Shown: positions 63,653 to 64,000 of the stretch, one piece after another
Numbering within the stretch: the first letter of the stretch is position 1
Layout of the letters: every line of letters begins with the position of its first letter
NCBI RefSeq assembly: GCF_016093275.1
Contig: NZ_JAEDAK010000009.1
Coordinates: forward strand, 124,001-188,000
Direction of reading: 5' to 3'
Length of the DNA: 64,000 bases
From: Inhella proteolytica
GTDB lineage: Bacteria; Pseudomonadota; Gammaproteobacteria; Burkholderiales; Burkholderiaceae_C
Program-made: the position numbers and the translations under genes
Notes under the pieces: generated by a model
Seen by the model: the letters and a program-made list of their open reading frames with translations, nothing else
Database searches by the model: none
Told to the model about the DNA's origin: nothing

Positions 63653-64000
63653 GCTCGATAGCTTGCGTACAGATGCCGGTCCAGGACCCGCCCTTGCTTG
63701 ATCACACTCTGGCGCTGCAGGCCTTCGTACTGCATGCCGATCTTCTCGGCCACGCGCCGGGAGGGTGCATTGCCGTCGTAAATGCCGGCGAAGGCCCGCG
63801 TGATGTCCGGCTGGGCCAGCGCCTGCGCCACCACCTCCCGCGCCGCGCGGCTGGTCACGCCCAGGCCCCAGAAGGTGGGCGCCAGCCACCAGCCCACCTC
63901 GGCATTGCAGCGCAGCGGGCCCTGGCCGGGGTGGAAGCCGGAGCCGCCCTGCGGCGCATCGTTCAGGCAGATCGCCCAGGTGCTGCCGGCCTGGTGGCCC
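63649..64000 (-). CDS. GNAT N-acetyltransferase (5' end outside window)
   Basis: The frame is open to the right edge (about 117 codons visible). It carries the acetyl-CoA region of RimJ-type enzymes: EVGWWLAPTFWGLGVTSRAA, then IYDGNAPSRRVAEKIGMQY. Stop overlaps the carbonic anhydrase ATG by 4 bases. Acceptor unknown. Confidence 0.9.
   Translation of the reverse strand, partial: GHQAGSTWAICLNDAPQGGSGFHPGQGPLRCNAEVGWWLAPTFWGLGVTSRAAREVVAQALAQPDITRAFAGIYDGNAPSRRVAEKIGMQYEGLQRQSVIKQGRVLDRHLYASYRA

Overview
The window is high-GC, densely coded DNA with many 4-base start/stop overlaps (ATGA, GTGA). Lysyl-tRNA synthetase, purE-purK, purC, a class II aldolase, aceK and hpd-type metabolism point to the chromosome of an aerobic or facultative betaproteobacterium. 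I infer Burkholderiales, probably the Rubrivivax/Roseateles/Inhella side. No rRNA, tRNA, CRISPR array or complete insertion sequence was seen.

Layout. (1) 1-5067: a type I secretion (T1SS) export operon on the minus strand: two unknown small genes, a protein that looks like only the N-terminal half of an IS605-type OrfB/TnpB, and two adjacent PrtD-type ABC exporters, the second running off the left edge. (2) 5068-12318: a 2416-residue cysteine-free RTX surface protein, the evident cargo, with its own terminator. (3) 12656-18419: an operon for a FecR-domain periplasmic protein, a CHASE2 cyclase-like protein and a TPR/beta-barrel outer-membrane protein, divergent from a Crp/Fnr regulator. CRP-like operators lie upstream of both the RTX gene and this divergent pair. 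(4) 18450-26622: an eight-gene glycan operon (dehydratase, phosphoglycosyl transferase, aminotransferase, methyltransferase, two glycosyltransferases, acyltransferase, flippase) with no polymerase. (5) 26726-64000: mostly housekeeping and small operons. These include lysS, a LytS/LytR-type two-component pair, purEK-sua5, cnoX, an Lnt-like protein with a probable CTG start, purC, a CAP/DUF3667/SWIM operon, fba, cytosine deaminase, Lrp/hpd, a histidine kinase with a TPR response regulator, a nucleoside phosphorylase/Prs-like pair, aceK, carbonic anhydrase and a GNAT enzyme cut by the right edge.

How the parts may work together (inference). The left third looks like one surface-layer system: RTX cargo, dedicated exporter, a possible envelope-signalling operon, a Crp-type regulator whose likely sites sit at both promoters, and a neighbouring oligosaccharide pathway that could decorate a surface product. 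The most unusual element is the TnpB-derived protein without a nuclease domain inside the secretion operon, with a palindromic repeat cluster over its start codon.
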